Positions 1 to 6,222 of a DNA stretch of 6,837 nt are shown here, in pieces (within the stretch, counting starts at the first letter, position 1; every line of letters starts with the position of its first letter). Location of the stretch: assembly GCA_020057645.1 (NCBI GenBank), contig JAGVFL010000096.1:1-6837 (forward strand), in the 5' to 3' direction. This DNA is from Candidatus Omnitrophota bacterium. Lineage in GTDB: Bacteria > Omnitrophota > Gorgyraeia > Gorgyraeales > Gorgyraeaceae. The translations under genes were made by a program, and so were the position numbers. Below the pieces are notes generated by a model that saw nothing but the letters and a program-made list of their open reading frames with translations, ran no database searches and was not told the DNA's origin.

Positions 1-24
1 AAGACCTTTATAATATAATTACGG

Positions 25-621
25 CTAATGCTTAATTTTAAAATATCCCAGCGCCCTCGACAGATTCTGCTTGTCTTTTTTCAGCTCGATGACTATTCTT
101 TTTATGTCTTCTCTTAAAAGTATATCCCTGCTTGAGCTCATAGAAAGCTCTTCTATGAGTTTATCCAGCTTATCAGAAACCTCATTTACTTCCCCAAGTC
201 CGAGTTTAAGATCTTTCGTCATATTGTTTAAAGAATCCGCCATGTTTTGAAATTGGTCTTTCTTCCTGATCTTTAAATCGGAATTAAGCCTGCCGGACCC
301 TATTTCTTTTATATATTTTTCAAACCTGTACATGGGGCCCACTATCCTGTGAGTCATAAGTATTACAACCGCGCCGGCTGCCAGGGCCGTAATTACGGCT
401 GTTATTATCCCGCCGAACAAAAGCCCCGGGAAAATATAATCAGCGGTGCTTTTAATCACAAGCCTGGAGTTTTCAAAAGACGTCGTGAGGGCGTTTTTAG
501 AAAACATGTACAATATTATCCCAAAGAGGACTGAACCGAGTATTACAAGGCCGCAGAATTTTAATATAAATTCTGATTGAAATGTTTTGTTTATAAAATA
601 ATTTCTTCGTTTATACCCCAT
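25..621 (-). CDS. Short two-TM HAMP-domain membrane protein without output domain
   Basis: The 198-residue protein has a short basic N-terminus, TM1 at about 18-40, a brief extracytoplasmic loop (41-63) and TM2 at about 64-89. A HAMP-like segment follows at about 90-142, with the typical Pro96 after TM2 (HRIVGPMYRFEKYIKEIGSGRL) and a KDQFQNMADSLNNM second helix. The remainder is a charged, probably coiled-coil tail to the end. HAMP domains relay conformational signals in sensor kinases, chemoreceptors and cyclases, but here no kinase, methyl-accepting or cyclase domain follows and the external loop is too small for a usual ligand domain. It may transmit a signal to a separate partner or act as a membrane scaffold; no specific function can be assigned. 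GGAGGG at 629-634, 7 nt before the ATG, makes the start firm. It is the last gene of the 15-22-nt spaced run, and only 24 nt of sequence follow its TAG stop. Confidence 0.85.
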   Translation of the reverse strand: MGYKRRNYFINKTFQSEFILKFCGLVILGSVLFGIILYMFSKNALTTSFENSRLVIKSTADYIFPGLLFGGIITAVITALAAGAVVILMTHRIVGPMYRFEKYIKEIGSGRLNSDLKIRKKDQFQNMADSLNNMTKDLKLGLGEVNEVSDKLDKLIEELSMSSSRDILLREDIKRIVIELKKDKQNLSRALGYFKIKH

Positions 622-636
622 ATAGATACCCTCCGT

Positions 637-1197
637 CTATTTATTATTTGAAAGCGCCTCTTCTACAGCGCCTTCATCTACCTTTATATAAGATTTCTTT
701 TTCAACTCCTCTATCCACGCGTTCATTGCATCTGCTTCTTTCTCCTGTTTTATTATATCTCTTATCTCATTTTTAATTTTTGTAAAAGGCTGTTTTTCTC
801 CTGAATCTCTGCAATACTCTTCTATCTCATTATCGTAAACATGTATCAGGCCTGATATCTCCTTGGATTTTCTTTCCAGAAGTATCTTTAAAAGCGCCTG
901 CTCCCAATAACTTTCTATACTCTTCATAAAATCTTTTTCCCTGTTTATGCCCAGATACTGCGCTTCCTGCAAAAGCACCTCTTTTTCAATAAGGCCTTCC
1001 AGATATTGCCTTCTTCCCTTTTCTGTTTTTATACGCCCTGCCTCGTCATAGGGGGCATTTTTAAATTCGTACCTGAGGTCATCCGCAGTCATCTTGTATT
1101 TATTTATCTGCGCAACGGCCTTATTTCCGGCATTGTTATTGCCGGGCGAACATCCTGCAATAAAAGAAAATAAAGTAACCAGCACAAGTAATCTCAT
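637..1197 (-). CDS. Small SurA-N/EpsD-like lipoprotein without a PPIase domain
   Basis: This is a 186-residue predicted lipoprotein. Residues 1-15 form a signal peptide and FIAGC ends in the lipobox Cys16, followed by an Asn/Gly-rich linker. The rest is charged and helical. VAQINKYKMTADDLRYEFKN (about 28-47) and GRRQYLEGLIEKEVLLQEAQYLGI (about 61-84) resemble the N-terminal chaperone segment of SurA/PrsA-type peptidyl-prolyl isomerases, and LKKKSYIKV near the end resembles the strand that closes that domain in them. The catalytic parvulin domain is absent, so this would be a chaperone-only or structural lipoprotein. EpsD-type lipoproteins of this fold occur in exopolysaccharide loci, which fits its place 22 nt downstream of the chain-length/kinase-like gene; that functional link is inference. 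The start is supported by GGGAGGG at 1201-1207. Stop TAG at 637-639. Confidence 0.75.
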   Translation of the reverse strand: MRLLVLVTLFSFIAGCSPGNNNAGNKAVAQINKYKMTADDLRYEFKNAPYDEAGRIKTEKGRRQYLEGLIEKEVLLQEAQYLGINREKDFMKSIESYWEQALLKILLERKSKEISGLIHVYDNEIEEYCRDSGEKQPFTKIKNEIRDIIKQEKEADAMNAWIEELKKKSYIKVDEGAVEEALSNNK

Positions 1198-1219
1198 ATA
1201 CCCTCCCTTTTATTTGCGG

Positions 1220-2548
1220 TCAAAGCAAAACGTTATTTAATACAACCCCTATTATATTTGCGCCTCTCTTATGCAATAATTCCTTTGATCTGCTTAAAAG
1301 GTTCTTTGTGGCCCTGTTACCTTCAGCTATAATCACCGCGCCGTCACAAATACTTAATAATACTGCCGCATCTGCAAGAAACGCAGCCGAAGGCGCATCA
1401 AATATTATCTTTGAAAATATTGCGCTTGCTTTTTCCAAAAAAAGCTTTGCATTTTTTGAAGAAATAGACTCAATGGGCCTATAAGAGGTATCTCCGGAGG
1501 TAACGATAGATAGATTTTCGATCCCGGGATATTTGACGATGCTGTCAAAATCTACCTCTCCTGAAAGATAATTTGCAAAACCCGCGTCATTATTCATATT
1601 AAATACATCGTGCACCCTGGGCCTTTTCATATGCGCATCCACGAGAAGCGCGTTTTCCCCGCTATGCGCTGTCATTATTGCTAAATTTATCGCGCTGATT
1701 GTCTTTCCTTCTTTTGGAGCAGAGCTTGTTATAATAAAGCTCTTCGCAATAGAACCTGATTTATTTAATGAAAATAATAACTTAGCTCTTATTGAACGAT
1801 ACGCTTCCGATGCCATGCATAGCGGATCCCTTTCAACTATCCTATCTGCATCTGCCTTCGTCTTCACATTTTTCCAATCCGGTTTAATTTTAGGCACAGA
1901 GCCCAATACGGGCAATTGAAGCAAAGCCGCTATATCGTTTGGATCTTTAATTATAATGTCATTGGGTCCCCTGAAAAAAATTAAGCTGATCCCGCCTGCT
2001 ATAATTAATATTATAGATATTGCTATGTTTAACTTTTTATTAGGCCTGACAGGCTCTAGAGGTATATCTGCAAAATCCTGAACGCGGCTATTGTTCGCCT
2101 TTATCCGGCTTAAACTAGAATTAACATACACCATGGCAAATTCATTTGCTATGCGGCTGGCCTCTTCAGGGTCTTCGTCCTCTGCGCTTATCCTTATAAC
2201 CCATGTGTCCTTTACGATATCTACTTTCAATTTTTTAAGCAAGCTTCCTATGGGGTCATTCTCTAGATTGAACGCTTCCTTGTTTTTTAACCCAAGATTT
2301 TTTATAACATGGTGGCCGACGCGTCTGGATTTTATTATTTCCCGCTGCGTTTCCATATAAGTCTTGTAGGCAAAATAATATGCTTCGCTTGATTTCGCGA
2401 TGTCTTTTATTGCCAAAATATCCGGACCTACTGCCTCTATTATAACAGTAGAGCATGCTATATAAAGAGGTTTTTGTTTAAGGCTTATCCATGCGGCGAG
2501 ACCGGCAATTATTAAGAATAATAAGGCTATGATCCGTTTCCGGCGCAT
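1220..2548 (-). CDS. Compact Wzz/BY-kinase-like membrane ATPase (polysaccharide chain-length/tyrosine autokinase family, degenerate motifs)
   Basis: The 442-residue protein combines a chain-length-regulator (Wzz) part with a cytoplasmic ATPase resembling bacterial tyrosine kinases that control exopolysaccharide export. TM1 lies at about 5-22, an outer domain follows, then the Pro-rich PLEPVRPNKK (163-172), TM2 (173-192), EAYRSIRAKL (248-257) and the ATPase. Walker A is SSAPKEGKT (275-283). Walker A' is LLVDAHMKRP (301-310), with His306 where an Asp is usual. Walker B is IIFDAPSA (381-388), where relatives have DTPP. No tyrosine cluster follows; the end is GVVLNNVLL. The long coiled coil that normally precedes the Pro-rich motif is nearly absent, and TM1 starts at residue 5, so the protein is much shorter than typical fused Wzc proteins (about 700 residues). 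It may therefore be a weakly active or non-autophosphorylating relative acting as an assembly factor. A clear AAAAGGAT site supports the ATG start. No glycosyltransferase or polymerase lies nearby. Confidence 0.85.
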   Translation of the reverse strand: MRRKRIIALLFLIIAGLAAWISLKQKPLYIACSTVIIEAVGPDILAIKDIAKSSEAYYFAYKTYMETQREIIKSRRVGHHVIKNLGLKNKEAFNLENDPIGSLLKKLKVDIVKDTWVIRISAEDEDPEEASRIANEFAMVYVNSSLSRIKANNSRVQDFADIPLEPVRPNKKLNIAISIILIIAGGISLIFFRGPNDIIIKDPNDIAALLQLPVLGSVPKIKPDWKNVKTKADADRIVERDPLCMASEAYRSIRAKLLFSLNKSGSIAKSFIITSSAPKEGKTISAINLAIMTAHSGENALLVDAHMKRPRVHDVFNMNNDAGFANYLSGEVDFDSIVKYPGIENLSIVTSGDTSYRPIESISSKNAKLFLEKASAIFSKIIFDAPSAAFLADAAVLLSICDGAVIIAEGNRATKNLLSRSKELLHKRGANIIGVVLNNVLL

Positions 2549-2563
2549 ATATCCTTTTACTTA

Positions 2564-3121
2564 TTAGCTTTTTATAAGGGCCAATGCCTCTGCCCTTGTC
2601 TTTTGGTTCTCTTTAAAAACGCCTCTTACCGCGCTCGTAACCGTAAGGACGCCTGATTTTTTAACGCCTCTCATGCTCATGCACAGGTGTTCTGCTTCTA
2701 TAATAACCATGACTCCCATTGGTTTTAATTTCTTCATTAGTATCTCCGCTATCTCAGTGGTAAGCCTTTCCTGAACCTGCAATCTTTTTGAAAGAATCTC
2801 CACAACCCTGGCTATCTTGCTTAACCCGGTAACCCTGTTATTTTTAGGTATGTAAGCAACGTGCGCCTTGCCTATAAAAGGTAAAAGATGGTGTTCGCAC
2901 ACAGAATATAACGATATGTCTTTTAAAAGCACTATCTCATGGTGCTTTTCAGACAAAAGCACTTCTAATTCCCTTGCGGGATCTTTAGAAATACCGCTGA
3001 ATATCTCAGCGTACATCTCAGCCACCCTTTCAGGCGTTTTCTTAAGGTCATCCCTGTCCGCATCCTCCCCTATGCCTTCCAAAATCATCCTCACCGCTTT
3101 TTTAATCTTATTCTTATCCAT
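2564..3121 (-). CDS. folE: FolE, GTP cyclohydrolase I (zinc-dependent type)
   Basis: FolE converts GTP to 7,8-dihydroneopterin triphosphate and formate, the entry step to folate; the same product also feeds queuosine/7-deazapurine synthesis. At 185 residues it is a compact, normal bacterial form. Visible motifs are [22 protein letters not shown] (22-43), [20 protein letters not shown] (73-92), [23 protein letters not shown] (99-121) and [16 protein letters not shown] (142-157). Cys75, His78 and Cys147 correspond to the three zinc ligands of the E. coli enzyme, so this is the classical FolE rather than the metal-promiscuous FolE2 type. The only other folate gene present in the window that makes the cofactor is folC; folB, folK and folP are not here. 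It follows mnmE by 59 nt and precedes the kinase-like gene by 15 nt, so it may be the first gene of the four-gene left-hand run. Confidence 0.97.
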   Translation of the reverse strand: MDKNKIKKAVRMILEGIGEDADRDDLKKTPERVAEMYAEIFSGISKDPARELEVLLSEKHHEIVLLKDISLYSVCEHHLLPFIGKAHVAYIPKNNRVTGLSKIARVVEILSKRLQVQERLTTEIAEILMKKLKPMGVMVIIEAEHLCMSMRGVKKSGVLTVTSAVRGVFKENQKTRAEALALIKS

Positions 3122-3130
3122 ACTCCCCCT
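3122..3130 (-). promoter_or_regulatory. Ribosome binding site of folE
   Basis: The minus strand reads AGGGGGAGT directly before the ATG, a purine-rich Shine-Dalgarno. Palindrome copy B ends at 3131, adjacent to it, so formation of that hairpin in the mRNA could influence ribosome access. The site fixes the folE start at 3121. Confidence 0.65.
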
Positions 3131-3166
3131 TAATGTTACACTCTGACAATGTCATAGTGTAACCTT
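3131..3166. repeat. Palindromic element, copy B, between mnmE and folE
   Basis: GTTACACTCTGAC (3135-3147) and GTCATAGTGTAAC (3151-3163) are inverted copies matching at 12 of 13 positions around an AAT loop. It is a strong hairpin, starting 14 nt after the mnmE stop and ending next to the folE ribosome binding site. Core and flanks match the element at 4624-4660. There is no run of T after the stem, so it is not a classical intrinsic terminator. Its closeness to the folE ribosome binding site would allow an effect on folE expression, but that is inference. Confidence 0.85.
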
Positions 3167-3180
3167 TGATTGTTTCAAAA

Positions 3181-4602
3181 TTACTTTCCTATGCAAAATT
3201 CTGAGAATATTTTATCCAACGCCTGTTCCGTTATTGTGTGGCCTGTTATTTCTCCCAGGCTTTCTATGGAAGACCTCACGTAAACGCTTATGCAATCCAT
3301 GGACAACCTGCTCTTATGCGCCGCTACAGCTTCGTTTATATCTGAAACTGAGCGCCTTAAAATATCCAATTGCCTTTCATTTGAAACCCCTATAAAACTT
3401 GATCCCGGGGCCTTGCCTTTCCAAACTATATTTTTGATTTCATCTTCCAGTTTATCAACGCCTTTTAGATTTAAAGCAGATACATGCGCAAAACAGCTTT
3501 TTGGAAAAAATCTCTTAATTTTTTTAATATCCAATTTTTTCTTGAGATCTACTTTATTTATAACCGCTACTATCTCCTTCTTATTATCTCTTATTTTTTT
3601 CATTATATCCAGATCATCTTTATTCAGCCTCCTGGACCAATCTAAAACCAATAAAATCAAATCTGCGTTTTCTAAATAAATACGGCTCCTTCTTATGCCT
3701 TCTTTTTCTATCAGATGGTCTGTATCAGTTATTCCTGCGGTATCCACAAGCGTCACGGGAATCCCCCTGATATTCACAATCTCCTCTATCGTATCCCTTG
3801 TAGTTCCGGGGATATGCGTGACAATAGACCTGGATTCTTTTAATATGGCATTCATAAGGCTGGACTTGCCTACGTTAGGGCTTCCGCATATGACTGTTTT
3901 TATACCCTGCCGTAAAATCCTGCCCTGATTAGAGTTTGATACAAACTTTTGTATCTCGTTTTTTATGCTATTCAATTTTTTAAAGATGCTGCTTCTTTTA
4001 ATGCCCCGCAGATCCTCTTCTGAAAAATCTATAGAGGCCTCCATATGGGCGTATATCTCAATAAGTTTTTTCCTTATTTCATTTATCTTTTTGGAAAAAA
4101 AGCCTTCCAGGTTATTTAACGCGGACCTCAGCGAAAGTTCTGTTTTCGCATTTATTATATCCAGCACTGCCTCTGCCTGAAGTATGTCTATCCTCCCGTT
4201 TAAAAATGCCCTTTTGGTAAACTCCCCGGGCTCTGCAATCCTCGCCCCATTAATCAAGCATAAATCCAGTATTTTTTTGAGCGGCACTATGCCGCTATGG
4301 CAATTTATCTCAATTACATCTTCTTTTGTATAACTTCTCGGCGCCTTCATCACAGTCAAAATCACCTCGTCAATAATATTCCGCTCTTTTTTACTTGCGC
4401 GCCCTTGTAAATTTTCTATTATGTGCCCGTAATGAACCGTATACGTCTTGAACCCGGACGGTTTTTCCCTGCCACTGGAAAGAAATATTTTATCCGCGAG
4501 TTTCAGGCTGTCCTTGCCGCTCAAGCGGACGATCCCGATACCGCCTTCTCCTATAGGCGTTGAAATCGCCACAATCGTATCATCTAATCCTATATTCCCC
4601 AT
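3181..4602 (-). CDS. mnmE: MnmE (TrmE), tRNA uridine-5-carboxymethylaminomethyl modification GTPase
   Basis: With MnmG, MnmE installs the carboxymethylaminomethyl group at C5 of wobble uridine 34 in a subset of tRNAs, using 5,10-methylene-tetrahydrofolate as carbon donor and GTP hydrolysis. The protein is 473 residues, close to the usual size. The N-terminal folate-binding domain shows DTIVAISTPIGEGGIGIVRLSG (8-29), RSYTKEDVIEINCHSG (89-104; many relatives have CHGG) and EPGEFTKRAFLNGRIDILQAEA (124-145). The helical domain is interrupted by the G domain: G1 GSPNVGKSS (240-248), G2 TTRDT (267-271), G3 DTAG (287-290), G4 NKVD (349-352) and SAL as probable G5. The C-terminus is FCIGK, with Cys470 the conserved catalytic cysteine. 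All key residues are present, so it should be active. Partner mnmG is not in the window. The gene is flanked on both sides by 59-nt spacers carrying related palindromes. Confidence 0.97.
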   Translation of the reverse strand: MGNIGLDDTIVAISTPIGEGGIGIVRLSGKDSLKLADKIFLSSGREKPSGFKTYTVHYGHIIENLQGRASKKERNIIDEVILTVMKAPRSYTKEDVIEINCHSGIVPLKKILDLCLINGARIAEPGEFTKRAFLNGRIDILQAEAVLDIINAKTELSLRSALNNLEGFFSKKINEIRKKLIEIYAHMEASIDFSEEDLRGIKRSSIFKKLNSIKNEIQKFVSNSNQGRILRQGIKTVICGSPNVGKSSLMNAILKESRSIVTHIPGTTRDTIEEIVNIRGIPVTLVDTAGITDTDHLIEKEGIRRSRIYLENADLILLVLDWSRRLNKDDLDIMKKIRDNKKEIVAVINKVDLKKKLDIKKIKRFFPKSCFAHVSALNLKGVDKLEDEIKNIVWKGKAPGSSFIGVSNERQLDILRRSVSDINEAVAAHKSRLSMDCISVYVRSSIESLGEITGHTITEQALDKIFSEFCIGK

Positions 4603-4609
4603 ATCACCT
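4603..4609 (-). promoter_or_regulatory. Ribosome binding site of mnmE, unusually close to the start
   Basis: The minus strand reads AGGTGAT immediately followed by ATG. It matches the anti-Shine-Dalgarno tail (GGAGGTGAT type) but the AGG core sits only 4 nt before the start codon, tighter than for the downstream genes. A second purine stretch, GGGAG at 4616-4620, is 13 nt upstream. The start itself is supported by the conserved N-terminus DTIVAISTP directly after it. Confidence 0.55.
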
Positions 4610-4623
4610 ATTGTTCTCCCAAA

Positions 4624-4660
4624 TAAGGTTACAAAACTGACAATGTCAGTTTGTCACCTT
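4624..4660. repeat. Palindromic element, copy A, between folC and mnmE
   Basis: On the plus strand ACTGAC (4636-4641) pairs with GTCAGT (4645-4650) around an AAT loop. The pairing continues outward through AAGGTTACAA on the left and TTGTCACCTT on the right with one bulge and one mismatch, giving arms of 17-18 nt. It begins 1 nt after the folC stop and fills more than half of the 59-nt spacer. It shares its core and flanks with the palindrome at 3131-3166: read on the minus strand, 20 of the first 24 positions agree and GTAAC recurs after a 1-nt length difference. It could be a dispersed repeat, a processing or attenuation hairpin in the folC-mnmE transcript, or an operator. Confidence 0.8.
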
Positions 4661-4661
4661 A

Positions 4662-6011
4662 CTACAGTTTAAAATATTGTATCGCATCGCCTACTACAAA
4701 TAATGAACCGGTAATTAATATTAAATCCTCTTTATCCGCAAATCTCAAGGCCTTTTGCATGGCTTCATCTATATCATTGCTTTCTTCAAGGCCCGGCCTT
4801 GAATTTTTAAAATTTTGTTTTAACCTTGATACATCCTCTGCCCTTGGATTATTTTTTGCTTTAGTCAGAATTATTATATCGCTGACCGCGTCTAAAACAC
4901 TGCTCACGCCTTTTATATCCTTGTCGCTCGATATCCCAAATACGCATATTAACTTCTTATAATTGAATAATTTCTTTATAGAATCTGCTAATGCAGCCGC
5001 GCTGGCCGGATTCTGCGCCCCGTCTAAAATTATGTACGGGGTTTTTTGGATTACCTGCAGCCTTCCAGGCCATGTTGCTTTTATTAACCCTTTTCTTATA
5101 TCGTTTTCTCTTATGTTAAATTTGTCCGGGGCCATGAGCTTGAGCATGCCTATGCTGATAGAAGCGTTTTCAATCTGGTGGCCGCCGATTAAATTCATCC
5201 CCATATTTTTATAAAAATACCCGGGCCCTTTTAAATCAAAAACCTGGGATTTCTCATCTGAATTTAAAATAGAATATTTTATATCTTTTCCGATTTCATA
5301 TAATCCAGCGCCTTTCTCAGCGCAAACTTTTCTTATGACCCCTATTGCTTCTGTTTCCTGCGAAGCGCTCACAACCAAACTATGCTCTTTTATGATCCCT
5401 GCCTTTTCATACGCTATCTTGCTCAGGGTATTTCCTAATTTATCAGTGTGTTCCAAGCTGATATTTGTTATCCCGGACACTAAAGGCATTGCGACGTTTG
5501 TCGCGTCAAGCCTTCCTCCAAGGCCCGTCTCTAAAACCGCTATATCCACCTGTTTTTTCTTAAAATACAAAAAAGCGCACGCTGTTAAAATCTCAAAAAA
5601 AGACGCATTGCCCAGAGTATTGTGTTCTCTGAAATTTTCCGCAACAGGTTTTATTTCTTCTGAGATCTCATTGATTTCTCCTTCGCCTATCATCCCTTCA
5701 AATTCTCTTGAATCCTGCGGCTCGTCATTAAGTATCCTTATTCTCTCTCTGAAATCCACAAGATGCGGAGAAGTATATAACCCGACTTTATAGCCGGCTT
5801 CTTTTAAAATATAAGCTGTGATAGCGCATGTAGATCCCTTGCCCTTGGAGCCTGCGACATGAATAATATTCAAATCTTTATGAGGATCACCCAATTCCTT
5901 TAAAATAGCAATCATCCGCTCCAGTTTGAATGCAGCGGCATATTGGTATTTGGGTATTTTTTCGAAATTTATGAAGGAGTTAATATAATCTATGGTATCT
6001 CTATAATCCAT
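4662..6011 (-). CDS. folC: FolC, dihydrofolate synthase/folylpolyglutamate synthase
   Basis: This Mur-ligase-family enzyme uses ATP to add glutamate to dihydropteroate and/or to reduced folates in the cytoplasm. With the start chosen here it is 449 residues, normal for the family. In order: P-loop HVAGSKGKGST (51-61), TSPHL (80-84), FFEILTACAF (138-147), LETGLGGRLDATN (160-172), SLEHTDKLG (185-193), YEKAGIIK with the Lys203 that aligns with the carbamylated lysine, GGHQIENA (276-283), WPGRLQ (314-319), and DGAQNP (330-335) in the C-terminal domain, where many homologues have DGAHNP. The frame is open to an ATG at 6054-6056, but those 15 extra residues are encoded by the palindrome arm and resemble no FolC N-terminus, whereas MDYRDTIDYINSF is a typical one. 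No Shine-Dalgarno is visible before either start. Whether it does one reaction or both cannot be told from sequence. Confidence 0.95.
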   Translation of the reverse strand: MDYRDTIDYINSFINFEKIPKYQYAAAFKLERMIAILKELGDPHKDLNIIHVAGSKGKGSTCAITAYILKEAGYKVGLYTSPHLVDFRERIRILNDEPQDSREFEGMIGEGEINEISEEIKPVAENFREHNTLGNASFFEILTACAFLYFKKKQVDIAVLETGLGGRLDATNVAMPLVSGITNISLEHTDKLGNTLSKIAYEKAGIIKEHSLVVSASQETEAIGVIRKVCAEKGAGLYEIGKDIKYSILNSDEKSQVFDLKGPGYFYKNMGMNLIGGHQIENASISIGMLKLMAPDKFNIRENDIRKGLIKATWPGRLQVIQKTPYIILDGAQNPASAAALADSIKKLFNYKKLICVFGISSDKDIKGVSSVLDAVSDIIILTKAKNNPRAEDVSRLKQNFKNSRPGLEESNDIDEAMQKALRFADKEDLILITGSLFVVGDAIQYFKL

Positions 6012-6071
6012 GATAAAAATAAACTTTGATGAAGCAGGCTGAGGCCTGAGGCACATCAGAAAGATTTCGGC

Positions 6072-6090
6072 ATAATAGATTCTTTATTAT
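6072..6090. repeat. Small AT-rich hairpin inside the left arm of the long palindrome
   Basis: ATAATA at 6072-6077 is complementary to TATTAT at 6085-6090; one G-T and one A-T pair extend this to an 8-bp stem with a 3-nt loop (TTC). It is the core of the 26-nt segment (6070-6095) that has no counterpart in the opposite arm of the surrounding palindrome, so it looks like a later insertion into that arm. Confidence 0.6.
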
Positions 6091-6091
6091 A
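6086..6091 (-). promoter_or_regulatory. Possible -10 hexamer for folC
   Basis: Read on the minus strand this is a perfect TATAAT, about 75 nt upstream of the folC start and within the AT-rich insert of the palindrome. No convincing -35 box lies 16-18 nt upstream (the candidates read CCGTAA, GCCGTA or CGCCGT), and there is no TG extension. It could give folC its own promoter, but an AT-rich hairpin would contain such a hexamer by chance easily enough. Confidence 0.25.
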
Positions 6092-6222
6092 CTAAGTGCG
6101 CAAGGGGTTACGGCGAAGTTTTGTTGCCGTCAAGACTACCTTCGGCATAAAAAACGAGCCGTAAACCGTAGCGCACGGCGAAATCATTTCAGTGCCGAAG
6201 GCCCCAGCCTGCTTCATTTCTA

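Larger units (their letters stand above)
6029..6217. repeat. Long imperfect palindrome filling the purH-folC spacer
   Basis: Nearly the whole spacer folds on itself in nested segments. The outer arms 6029-6054 and 6192-6217 match at 23 of 26 positions, including a perfect 13-nt end (ATGAAGCAGGCTG against CAGCCTGCTTCAT). Next, 6059-6069 pairs with 6179-6190 with one bulge. The third segment, 6096-6114 with 6158-6176, matches at 16 of 19. The innermost, 6118-6129 with 6143-6155, has one bulge, leaving a 13-nt central loop. The left arm is 101 nt and the right 75 nt; the difference is an AT-rich stretch at 6070-6095 that forms its own small hairpin, so both arms are 75 nt without it. I see no target-site duplication and no reading frame. 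It may be a MITE- or REP-like element, or a structured terminator or attenuator after purH. The structure is directly visible; its function is not known. Confidence 0.85.

Noticed and set aside
2256..2456. 66-codon minus-strand frame inside the kinase-like gene
   Set aside because: It is in a different frame within a continuous real coding sequence and has no motif; there is no sign of a frameshift.
3131..3166. Intrinsic terminator of mnmE
   Set aside because: The stem is good, but on the minus strand it is followed by ATTAAGGGGGAG, not by a run of T, so classical termination is not supported.
3290..3679. 129-codon open frame on the plus strand
   Set aside because: It is antisense to the G domain and C-terminus of MnmE, has a Leu/Ser/Phe-rich composition typical of a reversed Lys/Glu-rich gene, and no recognisable motif.
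4624..4660. Sigma-70 promoter for mnmE using CTGACA as the -35 box
   Set aside because: At 17-nt spacing the corresponding -10 would be TTATTT, a poor match; the hexamer belongs to the palindrome core.
5335..5793. 152-codon open frame on the plus strand
   Set aside because: It lies entirely antisense to the conserved FolC coding sequence and its translation resembles no family; it is a shadow of the real gene.
6029..6217. Integron attC site
   Set aside because: The palindromic form is suggestive, but the terminal GTTRRRY/RYYYAAC core sites are absent and there is no cassette or integrase context.
6012..6222. Tetrahydrofolate or purine riboswitch before folC
   Set aside because: The metabolic context invited it, but I see none of the conserved junction sequences of these classes; the spacer is a single long hairpin.
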